From Streptomyces inusitatus (lineage in GTDB: Bacteria; Actinomycetota; Actinomycetes; Streptomycetales; Streptomycetaceae): a stretch of 64,000 nt of DNA. The stretch lies in contig NZ_BMWG01000001.1 of the NCBI RefSeq assembly GCF_014651115.1, forward strand, positions 62,001 through 126,000. Reading direction: 5' to 3'. Shown in pieces: positions 35,502-43,373 of this stretch (the first letter of the stretch is position 1; each line of letters opens with the position of its first letter). The notes below the pieces were generated by a model, which ran no database searches, was not told where the DNA came from, and saw nothing but the letters and a program-made list of their open reading frames with translations. A program made the translations under genes and the position numbers.

Positions 35502-36044
35502 GTGCGTGTACGTACTTCCCTGACCGCGGCCGGACTTGTCGCCGCGCTGGCTCTCGCGCTGACCGGATGCGGCGGCGGCGAGAACAAGAGCGACAGCGGC
35601 AGCGACAGCGGTGGCGACAAGAGCAAGAGCGGCGACCACGGCGCGCACACCGAGACACCGCCGGCCGACGGTGAGAAGGAGAACCAGGAGGAGAAGGGGG
35701 AGTCCTCCACCGAGAAGCCGAAGAAGGTGAGCCCCGCCGACATCGAGGGCGAGTGGATGGGCCGCACCGACGGGAAGACCGTCACCATAGGCGTCAAGGG
35801 CACCGCCGTCGTCCTGCTCGCCGAGGGCGACTCCTGCACGGGGAAGGTCGCCGACCACGGCGATCAGATGCTCGATCTGAAGTGCGTGGGCGGCGGCGGC
35901 CAGCGGACCATGGGCACGGTCGTGTCCGCCGACGACAAGACGCTCGTCGTCTCCTGGGACAAGGGCAAGAAGGACACCCTGACCAAGGCGGACCTGGGCC
36001 TGCCCACCAAGCTGCCCAGCCTGGAGGCCGTCCCCGCCTCCTGA
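35502..36044 (+). CDS. Secreted lipoprotein, unknown function, next to the Zur cluster
   Basis: 180 residues. Signal peptide with lipobox LALTGCGG (lipidated Cys-23), then about 55 low-complexity Ser/Asp/Lys/Glu residues, then a small globular C-terminal domain (ADIEGEWMGRTDGKTVTIGV, LDLKCVGGGGQRTMGTVV) with two cysteines that may pair. The GTG start lies 39 bases after rpsN, so it may be cotranscribed and respond to zinc; that is inference. No metal-binding cluster is obvious. Confidence 0.8.
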   Translation: MRVRTSLTAAGLVAALALALTGCGGGENKSDSGSDSGGDKSKSGDHGAHTETPPADGEKENQEEKGESSTEKPKKVSPADIEGEWMGRTDGKTVTIGVKGTAVVLLAEGDSCTGKVADHGDQMLDLKCVGGGGQRTMGTVVSADDKTLVVSWDKGKKDTLTKADLGLPTKLPSLEAVPAS

Positions 36045-36068
36045 AACCACCGGGCGCGGCGCGCCGGA

Positions 36069-38111
36069 TCAGCGCCGTACGCCGTCGTCCAGGGCGTCGG
36101 TCAGCTCCTCCAGCGCCTCCGCCAGCAGGGCGGTCCCCCCGCTGAGCACCGTGTCGTCGTCCTCCCACTCCGCGAGGGCCGCCCGTACCCCGTCCCACTT
36201 CAGGGAACGGCGTTCGCGTACGGCCTTCGCGGCGCGTTCGGTGTCCTGGCGCAGCGCGTCGGCGAGGGCGGCGGCGGCGGGGACGGGCACCGCGCCGTGC
36301 TCCGGCAGATGAGCCTCCATCAGCATCGCGCTGCGGCCCATCTGCGCGAGCGCGTGCTCGGCCGCCTCGGCGGCGGCGCGGGTCAGCCCCCGGCTGCGCA
36401 CCGGCTCGTGGATGGCCCGCGCCAGCGCGTCCTGCCAGGCGATACGGGCGTCCCGCGCGGCGAGCAGCGCCTGTCTGACCTCCTGGTTGTCGACATCGGC
36501 CGGCTGGGCGTAGTGGGCGACCACGGCCGCCGCGTACCGGCCGTCGGCCTTCAGCCAGTCGGCGAGGCGATTGCGCAGCCGGGGGGTCTCCCAGGCGGGG
36601 TAGAGGGCGTACGAGATCATCGCGATCAGCCCGCCGAGGAGGGTGAGCACCACGCGTTCGCGCACGGTCTGGCCGGCGTCCTCGCCGCCCATGTTGAGCA
36701 GGAAGACCACATAGGCGGAGATGCCGACATTGGCCGCGACATAGCCGGTGCGCAGCACCAGATAGACGCAGAAGGCGCAGAGCACCGCGAGCGCGCCGGA
36801 GAGCCGGACGCCGGGGTGGGCGCCCTGGACGACGGCGGTGGCGACCCCGACGCCGACGAGGGTGCCGCCGAAGCGGGCGACGGAGCGGGCGTAGGTCTGG
36901 GAGAAGTCCGGGCGCATCACCATCACCGAGGTCATCGGGGCCCAGTAGCCGTGACCGAGCGGCAGGGCGGTGCCGAGGAGATAGCCCGCGCAGACCACGG
37001 CGGAGACCCGGACGGCGTGCCGCAGCACCGGTGAGGCCCAGCGGAGTTCGGCGCGCACCGACTTCACCGCGCGGAGGAAGAGCCGGTGCGGGGGCGGCCG
37101 GTCGCGGTGGGTCTCCTCGCCCGCGCCCTCGCCCCGCGCGGTTTCCACCACGTCGTCCATCAGCGCGGCCAGCCGGATCACCGCCCGGCGGGGCGGGCCG
37201 CTGAGCAGGGCGAGGGTGTCGGCCTTCTTGAGCGTGTCCATGGCGTCCCGGGGCGTCCGCACGGACTTCCCCTCCCGGATCGCGTGCGCCGCGGCGTCGA
37301 GCACGGTCCCGGCGGCGGCCAGCAGCTCCCGGACCCGCTCCCGCTCCGGGCCCTCGACCGGGACACCCACCGCCGGGTCGGCGAGCGAGGCCAGCACGGG
37401 TCTGATCCGCTCGGCGATCCCCCGGGCGCCGTGCAGCTCCGCCGGTCTGCGCCGGGCCTGGCGGGGGCTGACGACGGCGGCGCTGCGGGCCAGCATCAGC
37501 GGCTCCGGGTCGAAGGAGGCCGTCGGGTTCTCGCGCAGCCGCCGCGCGTAGTCGGCCTCCGCCGCCAGCGCGTCCGCGAGCGCGTCCCGCTGGGCCCCCC
37601 AGCGGCGCACCGGGAACAGCACGATGAGCAGCGCCTGCACTCCCCCGCCGATCGCGATCACCGCCGCGTGCCCGGCGGCCTCCGCGACCGAGGTCGGCAG
37701 GGTGATCGTCACCAGCATGATGGCCACGTTCGACGCGGCGATCACTCCGACCGTGGTGCCGATCGCCCACGCCAGCCCGGCGGCGAAGGTCCACACCGTC
37801 AGGAGTACGAGGAGCAGCGGGAGATGGGACGCGGTGAGATAGCCGAGGAAGGTGGAGACCGCGAGGCTGGTGCCGGAGGCCAGTGCCAGCACCGGCCGGG
37901 GCCGCCAGCTCCGCTGGTAGATCGCGATCGCCGCCTGGTACGCCCCGAATGCCGAACTCACCGCCACCACCGGCCCGAACATCGCCAGCGTCACCCCGAC
38001 GACCAGCGCCAGCCCGGCGGCTCCGCGCAGCGCCACCAGCGGTTCGAGCCGCCGCCGTTCGATGGTGAGCCCGGCGCGGGCGGTCTCCTTCAGCGCCCGG
38101 AGCCAGATCAT
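36069..38111 (-). CDS. FUSC family membrane protein
   Basis: 680 residues, with two blocks of about five to six transmembrane helices (residues 28-165 and 370-510) separated and followed by helical cytoplasmic regions. This is the fusaric acid resistance/YccC-type layout of aromatic acid or toxin exporters. The conserved stretch in the second block reads GHGYWAPMTSVMVMRPDFSQ, with TYARSVARFGGTLVGVGVAT after it. No partner membrane-fusion gene is nearby, as is usual in Gram-positives. The LuxR regulator gene upstream is in the same orientation, 77 bases away, so joint regulation is possible. Confidence 0.87.
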   Translation of the reverse strand: MIWLRALKETARAGLTIERRRLEPLVALRGAAGLALVVGVTLAMFGPVVAVSSAFGAYQAAIAIYQRSWRPRPVLALASGTSLAVSTFLGYLTASHLPLLLVLLTVWTFAAGLAWAIGTTVGVIAASNVAIMLVTITLPTSVAEAAGHAAVIAIGGGVQALLIVLFPVRRWGAQRDALADALAAEADYARRLRENPTASFDPEPLMLARSAAVVSPRQARRRPAELHGARGIAERIRPVLASLADPAVGVPVEGPERERVRELLAAAGTVLDAAAHAIREGKSVRTPRDAMDTLKKADTLALLSGPPRRAVIRLAALMDDVVETARGEGAGEETHRDRPPPHRLFLRAVKSVRAELRWASPVLRHAVRVSAVVCAGYLLGTALPLGHGYWAPMTSVMVMRPDFSQTYARSVARFGGTLVGVGVATAVVQGAHPGVRLSGALAVLCAFCVYLVLRTGYVAANVGISAYVVFLLNMGGEDAGQTVRERVVLTLLGGLIAMISYALYPAWETPRLRNRLADWLKADGRYAAAVVAHYAQPADVDNQEVRQALLAARDARIAWQDALARAIHEPVRSRGLTRAAAEAAEHALAQMGRSAMLMEAHLPEHGAVPVPAAAALADALRQDTERAAKAVRERRSLKWDGVRAALAEWEDDDTVLSGGTALLAEALEELTDALDDGVRR

Positions 38112-38188
38112 GCGCCGAGCCTAGCTCCAAATGCCCCGATTTCACCCGTAACCGGGCTCCGTCCGCCCGGTCGGAGGTCTCCGCCCGG

Positions 38189-39148
38189 TCAGGGGCCGTC
38201 GAGCAGGCCGAGCCTGGCCGCGCGTACCCCCGCCGCGAAGCGGCTCTCGGCCCCGAGCCGGGCCACCAGGGCGGCGAGGAGGCGGCGGAGGGTGCGTTCG
38301 GAGCAGCCGAGGCGGCGGGCGATCGCCTCGTCCTTGGCCCCGGCGGCGAGAAGGGCGAGGATCTCGCGGTCGCGGAGGGTCCACTCCTCGGCGGGATCCG
38401 TGCCGTAGGGGAGGCCGGTGCACCAGTGGTGGTCGAAGACCCGGGCGAAGCAGGAGGCGAGCCGGGGGCTGTGGAGGACGGCGTCCTCGGCGGGCTCGGA
38501 GCCGCCGCCGACGGGGTCGAGCGCGAGGACGGTGACGGCGCGGTCGACCACATTGAGATGGAGGGGGACCGTGGGGGCGAGCCGGATGCGCGCACCGTGC
38601 TCACGCATCCGGGAGAGATAGCGGGCGGCCCCGGGGCGGCGCGCGGCCCCGGTCGCGACGAGGAGCTGGATCCCCACCCCCCGGGCGAGCATGGCCAGAT
38701 CCTCGTCCAGGCTCTCCGCCAGCGCCTCGGGGCCGGGGAAGGTGCCGCGCATACCGAGGATCTCGTCCCGGCACAGGGCGTCCAGATCGCCCATCCGCTT
38801 CCTGAGCCGGTCCCGGTCGGCGAAGAACTCGGCCCGTACGGTCTCGCGTCCGGCGGGCCGCAGTTCCGGCATCAGCCGCATTACGTCGTGGAGCGCGTCG
38901 AGGCCCTGACCCAGATCGCCGAGCCGGCGGCGCTGGTCGGCGAGGAGTTCGTGCAGCGCGCGCTCGGGCGAGTTGGCGTGCCCCGCCTCCCCGTCGAGCA
39001 GCCGCCGCGCGGCGAGCCACTCGCGTACGTCCTCGGGCAGGGCGTCCGGCGGCCGGCCGGCGCAGCCCAGCTCGCGGTAGGCCGCCCCCGCCGCGGTCTC
39101 GACCTGTCCGGGGCCGGCGTCGTCCCCGTACGGATCCTCGGCAGGCAT
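38189..39148 (-). CDS. LuxR-type transcriptional regulator without receiver
   Basis: 319 residues. The C-terminal winged/HTH segment WTLRDREILALLAAGAKDEA, IARRLGCSERTLRRLLAALV is a LuxR-type DNA-binding domain. The central part (residues 145-240, AMLARGVGIQLLVATGAARR, RLAPTVPLHLNVVDRAVTVL) resembles the phospholipase-like TrmB-type sensor half of Streptomyces LuxR regulators. There is no phospho-receiver or ATPase domain. It lies upstream of the FUSC gene and divergent from the secreted protease; a palindrome TGACCATGGTCA is 30 bases from its start. Confidence 0.85.
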   Translation of the reverse strand: MPAEDPYGDDAGPGQVETAAGAAYRELGCAGRPPDALPEDVREWLAARRLLDGEAGHANSPERALHELLADQRRRLGDLGQGLDALHDVMRLMPELRPAGRETVRAEFFADRDRLRKRMGDLDALCRDEILGMRGTFPGPEALAESLDEDLAMLARGVGIQLLVATGAARRPGAARYLSRMREHGARIRLAPTVPLHLNVVDRAVTVLALDPVGGGSEPAEDAVLHSPRLASCFARVFDHHWCTGLPYGTDPAEEWTLRDREILALLAAGAKDEAIARRLGCSERTLRRLLAALVARLGAESRFAAGVRAARLGLLDGP

Positions 39149-39527
39149 GACCCGACCCTAGATCCGCCGCACCGACTTGACCATGGTCACGCCAAGCCGT
39201 ACATCTCCTTGTCCGCAATCGGTCACGCCCGTTTCGGCCGTGGTCAATCTTCCGCCGCCCCCGGTAGGTTGACGCCACGCCCGGCAGACACCGGGGTCAC
39301 GGCGAGCGGCGATCCCGCTTCGCGGACCACTGTGCCGGGGCGTTACGGCCGTCCTGTCGCGAGGGACGGGCGAACCGGCTCCCACGGCCGGTCGGCGGTC
39401 ATCGCGACCGTCCGCGCACTGTGCACCTGGCGCCGCTCCCCCGTGCCCCACGCAAGGCAGGAACGTGCATCCCCCCTCACCGGCCGCGGCACCGTGCGGC
39501 CGGATCACGAAAGGTGACAGCCCCCTC
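39149..39527. other. 379-base divergent region between LuxR and subtilase genes
   Basis: No gene seen. It holds the TGACCATGGTCA palindrome at 39178-39189 and a possible plus-strand promoter (39177-39205). The rest is the leader of the protease gene, with AAAGGTGA as ribosome site about 11 bases before its ATG. Confidence 0.5.
39177..39205 (+). promoter_or_regulatory. Possible promoter overlapping a palindrome
   Basis: TTGACC (39177-39182), a 17-base spacer and TACATC (39200-39205) resemble a sigma-70-type promoter toward the protease gene. The -35 is embedded in the perfect 12-base palindrome TGACCATGGTCA (39178-39189), which lies 30 bases upstream of the LuxR start. It could be an operator for the LuxR protein. 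The implied protease leader of over 300 bases is long. Confidence 0.35.
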
Positions 39528-40694
39528 ATGCGCAAGACTCACCTCAGCACTCTCGCCATCGGCGCCATCGGCCTCGCCGTACCGCTCGCCCTGATCCCCT
39601 CCACCGGCTCCGCCGCCACCGCCCCGGAGCCGCTGGTGAAGGTGGCACAGGCCCCGGAGGCCGCCGAGATCAAGGGTCAGTACATCGTCACCCTCAAGAA
39701 GGGCGCGGACCCGGCCGGGCTCGCCGAGTCGAAGTCGGTGAGAACCGACTACGTGTACGACGCCGTCCTCAACGGCTTCGCCGCCGAACTGACCCCGACC
39801 CAGCTGAAGGCGCTGCGCGCCGACTCGCGGGTGGCCTCCATCGAGGAGGACCAGAAGGTGGTCTCCGCCGCGACGCAGACCAACGCGCCGTGGGGACTCG
39901 ACCGAATAGACCAGCGCACCGGGCGCAACGGCACCTACACCTACACCCGCAACGGCTCCGGCGTCACCGCGTACATCATCGACTCGGGCATCTTCACCGG
40001 CCACCCCGACTTCGGCGGCCGGGCCCGCAATGTCTTCGACGCCTTCGGCGGCAGCGGCGCGGACTGCAACGGCCACGGCACACATGTCGCGGGCACCGTC
40101 GGCGGGACGACGTACGGTGTGGCCAAGGGTGTTCAGCTGCGCGGGGTGCGCGTTCTCGACTGCCAGGGCTCGGGGTCCTTCTCGGCCATCATCGCCGGAT
40201 TCGACTGGGTCCGGCAGAACGCGGTGAAGCCCGCGGTCGCCAACGCCTCGCTCGGCGGCGGCTACTCCGCCGCCCTCAACAACGCGGCCACCAACCTCGC
40301 CAACTCCGGTGTCCACACCACGGTCGCCGCGGGCAACAGCAACCAGGACGCCTGCAACTTCTCCCCGGCGAGCGCGCCCGGCGCCCTCTCGATCGCCGCG
40401 TCCGACTCCGCCGACAACAAGGCGAGCTTCAGCAACTACGGCCAGTGCGCCGACCTCTACGCCCCGGGAGTCAACGTCCTCTCGACCCGCTCCGGCGGCG
40501 GCACCACCACGATGAGCGGCACCTCGATGGCCGCGCCGCACGTCGCGGGTGTGGCGGCGCTCTACAAGGGGACGTACGGCGACGCCTCCAGCACCACCGT
40601 CAACAACTGGATCATCAACAACAGCACCGCCAATGCGATCCGGGGCAATGTCGGCGCCACCCCGAACCGGCTGCTGTTCAAGTCGACTCTCTGA
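39528..40694 (+). CDS. Secreted S8 family serine protease (subtilase)
   Basis: 388 residues. Signal peptide of about 30 residues, then an I9 propeptide ([18 protein letters not shown] to about residue 108). The mature proteinase K/aqualysin-type domain follows, with catalytic Asp-152 in AYIIDSGIF, His-183 in [10 protein letters not shown] and Ser-333 in [11 protein letters not shown]. The oxyanion Asn is in AAGNSNQD. The start at 39528 places the signal peptide directly at the N-terminus. Several cysteines suggest disulfides. A clear terminator follows. Probably an extracellular nutrient-scavenging protease. Confidence 0.94.
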   Translation: MRKTHLSTLAIGAIGLAVPLALIPSTGSAATAPEPLVKVAQAPEAAEIKGQYIVTLKKGADPAGLAESKSVRTDYVYDAVLNGFAAELTPTQLKALRADSRVASIEEDQKVVSAATQTNAPWGLDRIDQRTGRNGTYTYTRNGSGVTAYIIDSGIFTGHPDFGGRARNVFDAFGGSGADCNGHGTHVAGTVGGTTYGVAKGVQLRGVRVLDCQGSGSFSAIIAGFDWVRQNAVKPAVANASLGGGYSAALNNAATNLANSGVHTTVAAGNSNQDACNFSPASAPGALSIAASDSADNKASFSNYGQCADLYAPGVNVLSTRSGGGTTTMSGTSMAAPHVAGVAALYKGTYGDASSTTVNNWIINNSTANAIRGNVGATPNRLLFKSTL

Positions 40695-40719
40695 TTCCGT
40701 CCGACTGAGTCATTCACGG

Positions 40720-40753
40720 CACGGAGGGGCCGCGCACACAGCGCCCCTCCGTG
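40720..40753 (+). terminator. Subtilase terminator
   Basis: Perfect 11-bp stem (40720-40730 with 40743-40753) and a 12-base loop, 26 bases after the protease stop codon. It can be extended by two pairs including one G-T. Confidence 0.75.
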
Positions 40754-40822
40754 TCGTACGGCCATGCGTTCGCCTCGCAGCCGGGCAGCCCCTTGATCTG
40801 CCGCATCATCGCCGGGCCCCGC

Positions 40823-41956
40823 CTACTCCGGGGAGCGCCCGCGCAGCGGACGGCGCGCCGGGGCGGGCTCCGACACCCGTGCCGCGTCGGCCGCCGCCCG
40901 GCCGCCGAGCCAGCCGGCCTCGTCGCTCACGCCCCGTACCCGGGAACTGCTCGTCCTCGGGAACATCTCCTCCGTACGGGAGGCCACCGCCACCTCGCGG
41001 GTCGCCAGCACCGGCAGCACCTCGGCCGGGGCGGGCACGCTCTCGGCGGCGGCGGTGAGGCGCTCCCCGAGCCGGGCGGCGTACGACAGCAGGAAGGCCT
41101 GGCGGAATGTCTTCGTACGCTTGCGTCCGCCCGCCCGCTGGGCCGCCTCCGCGCGGGTCATCGCGGTGGTGCCCTGGATGAGCAGGGAGGTGTACAGCAG
41201 CTCGACCGATTCGAGGTCGGACTCGAAGCCGACCACCGTGGAGAAGCCGAAGGCGCTGTTCCAGACCGCGCGGCAGCGGTTCGCCGAGGCGACGGCGTCG
41301 AGCAGGATCGCCTTGGCGGTCTCGTAGGGCGCGTCGACGCCGATCCGGCAGGCGGAGGGGGCGGCGTCCGGGGCGTGGCGGGGCAGAGCCGCCTCGTCCA
41401 GGCTGTGGCGGGCCATCAGCTCCTGGGCCTTGGCCGTGAGCGCCTCCGCCTCCTCGGGGAAGTTCGTCGCCTCGGCCTTGGCCAGCAGCGCCCGTATCCG
41501 GGCCAGCATCCGGGGCTCGTACCCCGAGACCGGGACGAAGGGCGCGCCGGGGACGGGGCCGACGGACTCGACCGAGGGGAGGCGGACCAGCAGGCGGTAC
41601 AGCTCCAGCACGGCGGTGGCGCGGGAGAAACGGTCCGTCCGCCGGTCGGCGGTGTCCAGGTCGGCGAGCTGGGACCGCCAGCGCGGCGGGAGGTCCCCGT
41701 ACCGCCGGGACTCCGCCGCGATCAGGCCGGAGACCAGGCCGACATGGTGGTCCTCCAGATCACGGCGGACCAGGCGGACGACATCGGCCGGCTGCCAGCC
41801 GCGCTCCCAGGCCCGGCGGAGGTACTCCTCGCCGCGCCGGGCGAGGTCCGCGTCGGCGGCCGGGGCGGCCGCCAGGAGGGAGGCGGCCGTGTCGAGGGAG
41901 GCGTCGCCGTCGTCGTGGAGCGCGGCCGCCAGCGCTTCGTCCGCCGCTGTCGTCAT
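40823..41956 (-). CDS. DUF2786 domain protein
   Basis: 377 residues. The DUF2786 motif RIRALLAKAEATNFPEEAEA, LTAKAQELMARHSLDEAAL lies at about residues 151-190. The following half contains ETAKAILLDAVASANRCRAV and SLLIQGTTAMTRAEAAQRAG, typical of Streptomyces members. No catalytic residues are known for the family. No signal peptide or membrane segment is evident. Its ATG has a good [17 protein letters not shown] ribosome site. Monocistronic by appearance. Confidence 0.83.
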   Translation of the reverse strand: MTTAADEALAAALHDDGDASLDTAASLLAAAPAADADLARRGEEYLRRAWERGWQPADVVRLVRRDLEDHHVGLVSGLIAAESRRYGDLPPRWRSQLADLDTADRRTDRFSRATAVLELYRLLVRLPSVESVGPVPGAPFVPVSGYEPRMLARIRALLAKAEATNFPEEAEALTAKAQELMARHSLDEAALPRHAPDAAPSACRIGVDAPYETAKAILLDAVASANRCRAVWNSAFGFSTVVGFESDLESVELLYTSLLIQGTTAMTRAEAAQRAGGRKRTKTFRQAFLLSYAARLGERLTAAAESVPAPAEVLPVLATREVAVASRTEEMFPRTSSSRVRGVSDEAGWLGGRAAADAARVSEPAPARRPLRGRSPE

Positions 41957-42054
41957 CGGATCACCTCTTTCCTCCCACCGATCATCCCAGGTGAGGGGAG
42001 TGCGGGTGCCCGGGGTGCGAGGCGTCGGGGCGCGGCCGGGTCAGCTCGCCCCGG

Positions 42055-42723
42055 TCAGCTCGCCCGGACGCTCTCCTTCGCCAGGCCGTACGCGGGGAGC
42101 ATCGCGTCGTGCTCGGCCGAGTCCATCCCGTCCAACTGCATGATCACTACGCCCTGGGGCATCGCGAAGGCGAACGCGCGCTCCTTCTTGGGCTCGTCCA
42201 GCAGATCGTGGGTGTTCAGATAGCTCACCTCGACGGCCTCGTACTCCCCCGCCCGGGTCTCGCTGTACTCCTCCGCCTCGCGGCTCTTCGCGCTGTCGGT
42301 GATGAAGAGCTGGAGCGCCCGGCGCGGGTCCTCGGTCTCCTGATCGCCGGTCCAGACGCGGAGGAAGCCGATGCTGCCGGCCGGCTTGGCGTCGATCTCG
42401 CAGACGAGGGAGACGTTGGCGGCGGTGTTGAGACCGATCTCGGGGGGCATGGAGACCGCCTCGGCCTTCCAGTCCTTCGCGATGTCGAAGGTGACGGGCA
42501 GCGCGCAGGGGGACGCCTTGCCGCCGACCGTGCCGCCCTTGGCGACGGTCTCCTCTATCTCCGCGGGCTTCGCGCCCCCGGCCACCTTGTCGCTCCCCGC
42601 CTCCTTGGCCGGCTCAGGCTCCGTCTCCAGCAGGGAACAGCCGGTGCCCAGTCCGATCAGCAGCGCGGCCGGGGCCACGCGGATGCCCAGAACCCTTGCC
42701 GCTCTTCGCACGACTCGCGCCAT
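42055..42723 (-). CDS. Secreted lipoprotein of unknown function
   Basis: 222 residues. The basic N-terminus and hydrophobic core end in the lipobox LGTGC (lipidated Cys-29). The mature part has a Lys/Glu/Pro-rich linker, then a domain with two cysteines (SPCALPVTFDIAKDW, SLVCEIDAKPAGSIGFLRVW) resembling DUF3558-like actinobacterial lipoproteins. The last bases of the gene are duplicated just past its stop (GGTCAGCTCGCCC at 42039 and 42053). No operon partner. Confidence 0.8.
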   Translation of the reverse strand: MARVVRRAARVLGIRVAPAALLIGLGTGCSLLETEPEPAKEAGSDKVAGGAKPAEIEETVAKGGTVGGKASPCALPVTFDIAKDWKAEAVSMPPEIGLNTAANVSLVCEIDAKPAGSIGFLRVWTGDQETEDPRRALQLFITDSAKSREAEEYSETRAGEYEAVEVSYLNTHDLLDEPKKERAFAFAMPQGVVIMQLDGMDSAEHDAMLPAYGLAKESVRAS

Positions 42724-42815
42724 GATTCCCCGCCCTTTGGTTTCGGTCAGCCTGACAGCAGATCCGGCTGATCTTAGGGATAGCCATGCGATTCACGGGC
42801 TTCAGGAGGTATTGG

Positions 42816-43373
42816 GTGGCCGAGAACAAGGACCGGACCCTTCCAGCGCATTGGTATATACCAAACGATCCGAGGCTCGCGGCGGACACCCAGCGGCGCT
42901 CCGCGTTGTACGCGGCGTACAACGGGAACGGCGGCGCGGCCATCACGGATCGGACAGGCATTCTGGCCGAATCACTGGGGTCGGCGGGCGATGGGGTCCG
43001 GATCTGGCCACCGTTTTCGGTCTCCGCTTCCGTCTCCACGCCGTCGGCGGGTTGGCGCCGGGGGCGGTCCGGATGTTGCGGGTGTTGTGGGTGTTGTGGG
43101 TGTTGCCCGAGGGGCGTTGTCAGACCCGGCTGGGACACTCGATTCCATGGACGAACGAGGGAGTCGATGGGCTCTGGCGGCGGCGGAGGGGGACGGGGCC
43201 CGGCTCGTCCCGCTCGGCCCCGGCGGAGTGCCCGCGGGCCCCGTCGTGACGGAGCCCGATCTGGTCGAGGCGGTGCGTTCGCGGCCGGAGGCGGGCCGGT
43301 GGGTGTGGCGCTCCACCGCCGAGATCTATCCGAGGCTGCTGGCGGCCGGGGTCCGGGTCGCGCGCTGCTATGA
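42816..43373 (+). CDS. Possible small gene of unknown function (doubtful)
   Basis: A GTG at 42816 is preceded by a perfect AGGAGG ribosome site seven bases away, the best in the region. The first 65 or so residues (VAENKDRTLPAHWYIPNDPR and on) look like protein, but then the frame enters a CCGCCG-type low-complexity stretch and continues antiparallel to nothing obvious, overlapping the polymerase gene to 43373. Two strong palindromes (42851 and 42904) lie within its first 40 codons. It may be a short gene whose end has decayed, or a chance frame around regulatory sites. No family recognised. Confidence 0.25.
   Translation: MAENKDRTLPAHWYIPNDPRLAADTQRRSALYAAYNGNGGAAITDRTGILAESLGSAGDGVRIWPPFSVSASVSTPSAGWRRGRSGCCGCCGCCGCCPRGVVRPGWDTRFHGRTRESMGSGGGGGGRGPARPARPRRSARGPRRDGARSGRGGAFAAGGGPVGVALHRRDLSEAAGGRGPGRALL
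42851..42864. promoter_or_regulatory. GntR/HutC-type operator-like palindrome
   Basis: TTGGTATATACCAA, a perfect 14-base palindrome containing GTATATAC, which fits the HutC-subfamily GntR consensus GT-N-TA-N-AC. It lies 283 bases upstream of the DNA polymerase gene. No GntR gene is in this window. Confidence 0.5.
42904..42924. promoter_or_regulatory. Perfect 10-1-10 palindrome upstream of the polymerase gene
   Basis: Arms CGTTGTACGC and GCGTACAACG around a central G, perfectly complementary. It lies 40 bases from the preceding GntR-like palindrome. An operator is the simplest reading. Confidence 0.5.
43073..43108 (+). repeat. Four 9-base tandem repeats before the polymerase gene
   Basis: Units ATGTTGCGG, GTGTTGTGG, GTGTTGTGG and GTGTTGCCC follow each other directly, ending 39 bases before the polymerase start codon. 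Confidence 0.75.

Larger units (their letters stand above)
42724..43146. other. 423-base divergent region before the DNA polymerase gene
   Basis: Contains the lipoprotein promoter side, an AGGAGG-preceded GTG frame, two perfect palindromes and a 9-base tandem repeat. The polymerase start at 43147 itself has only a weak ribosome site. Confidence 0.5.

Noticed and set aside
35794..38604. Long alternative frame overlapping the FUSC gene
   Set aside because: Same strand but wrong frame; lacks membrane segments or motifs, whereas the FUSC frame has both.
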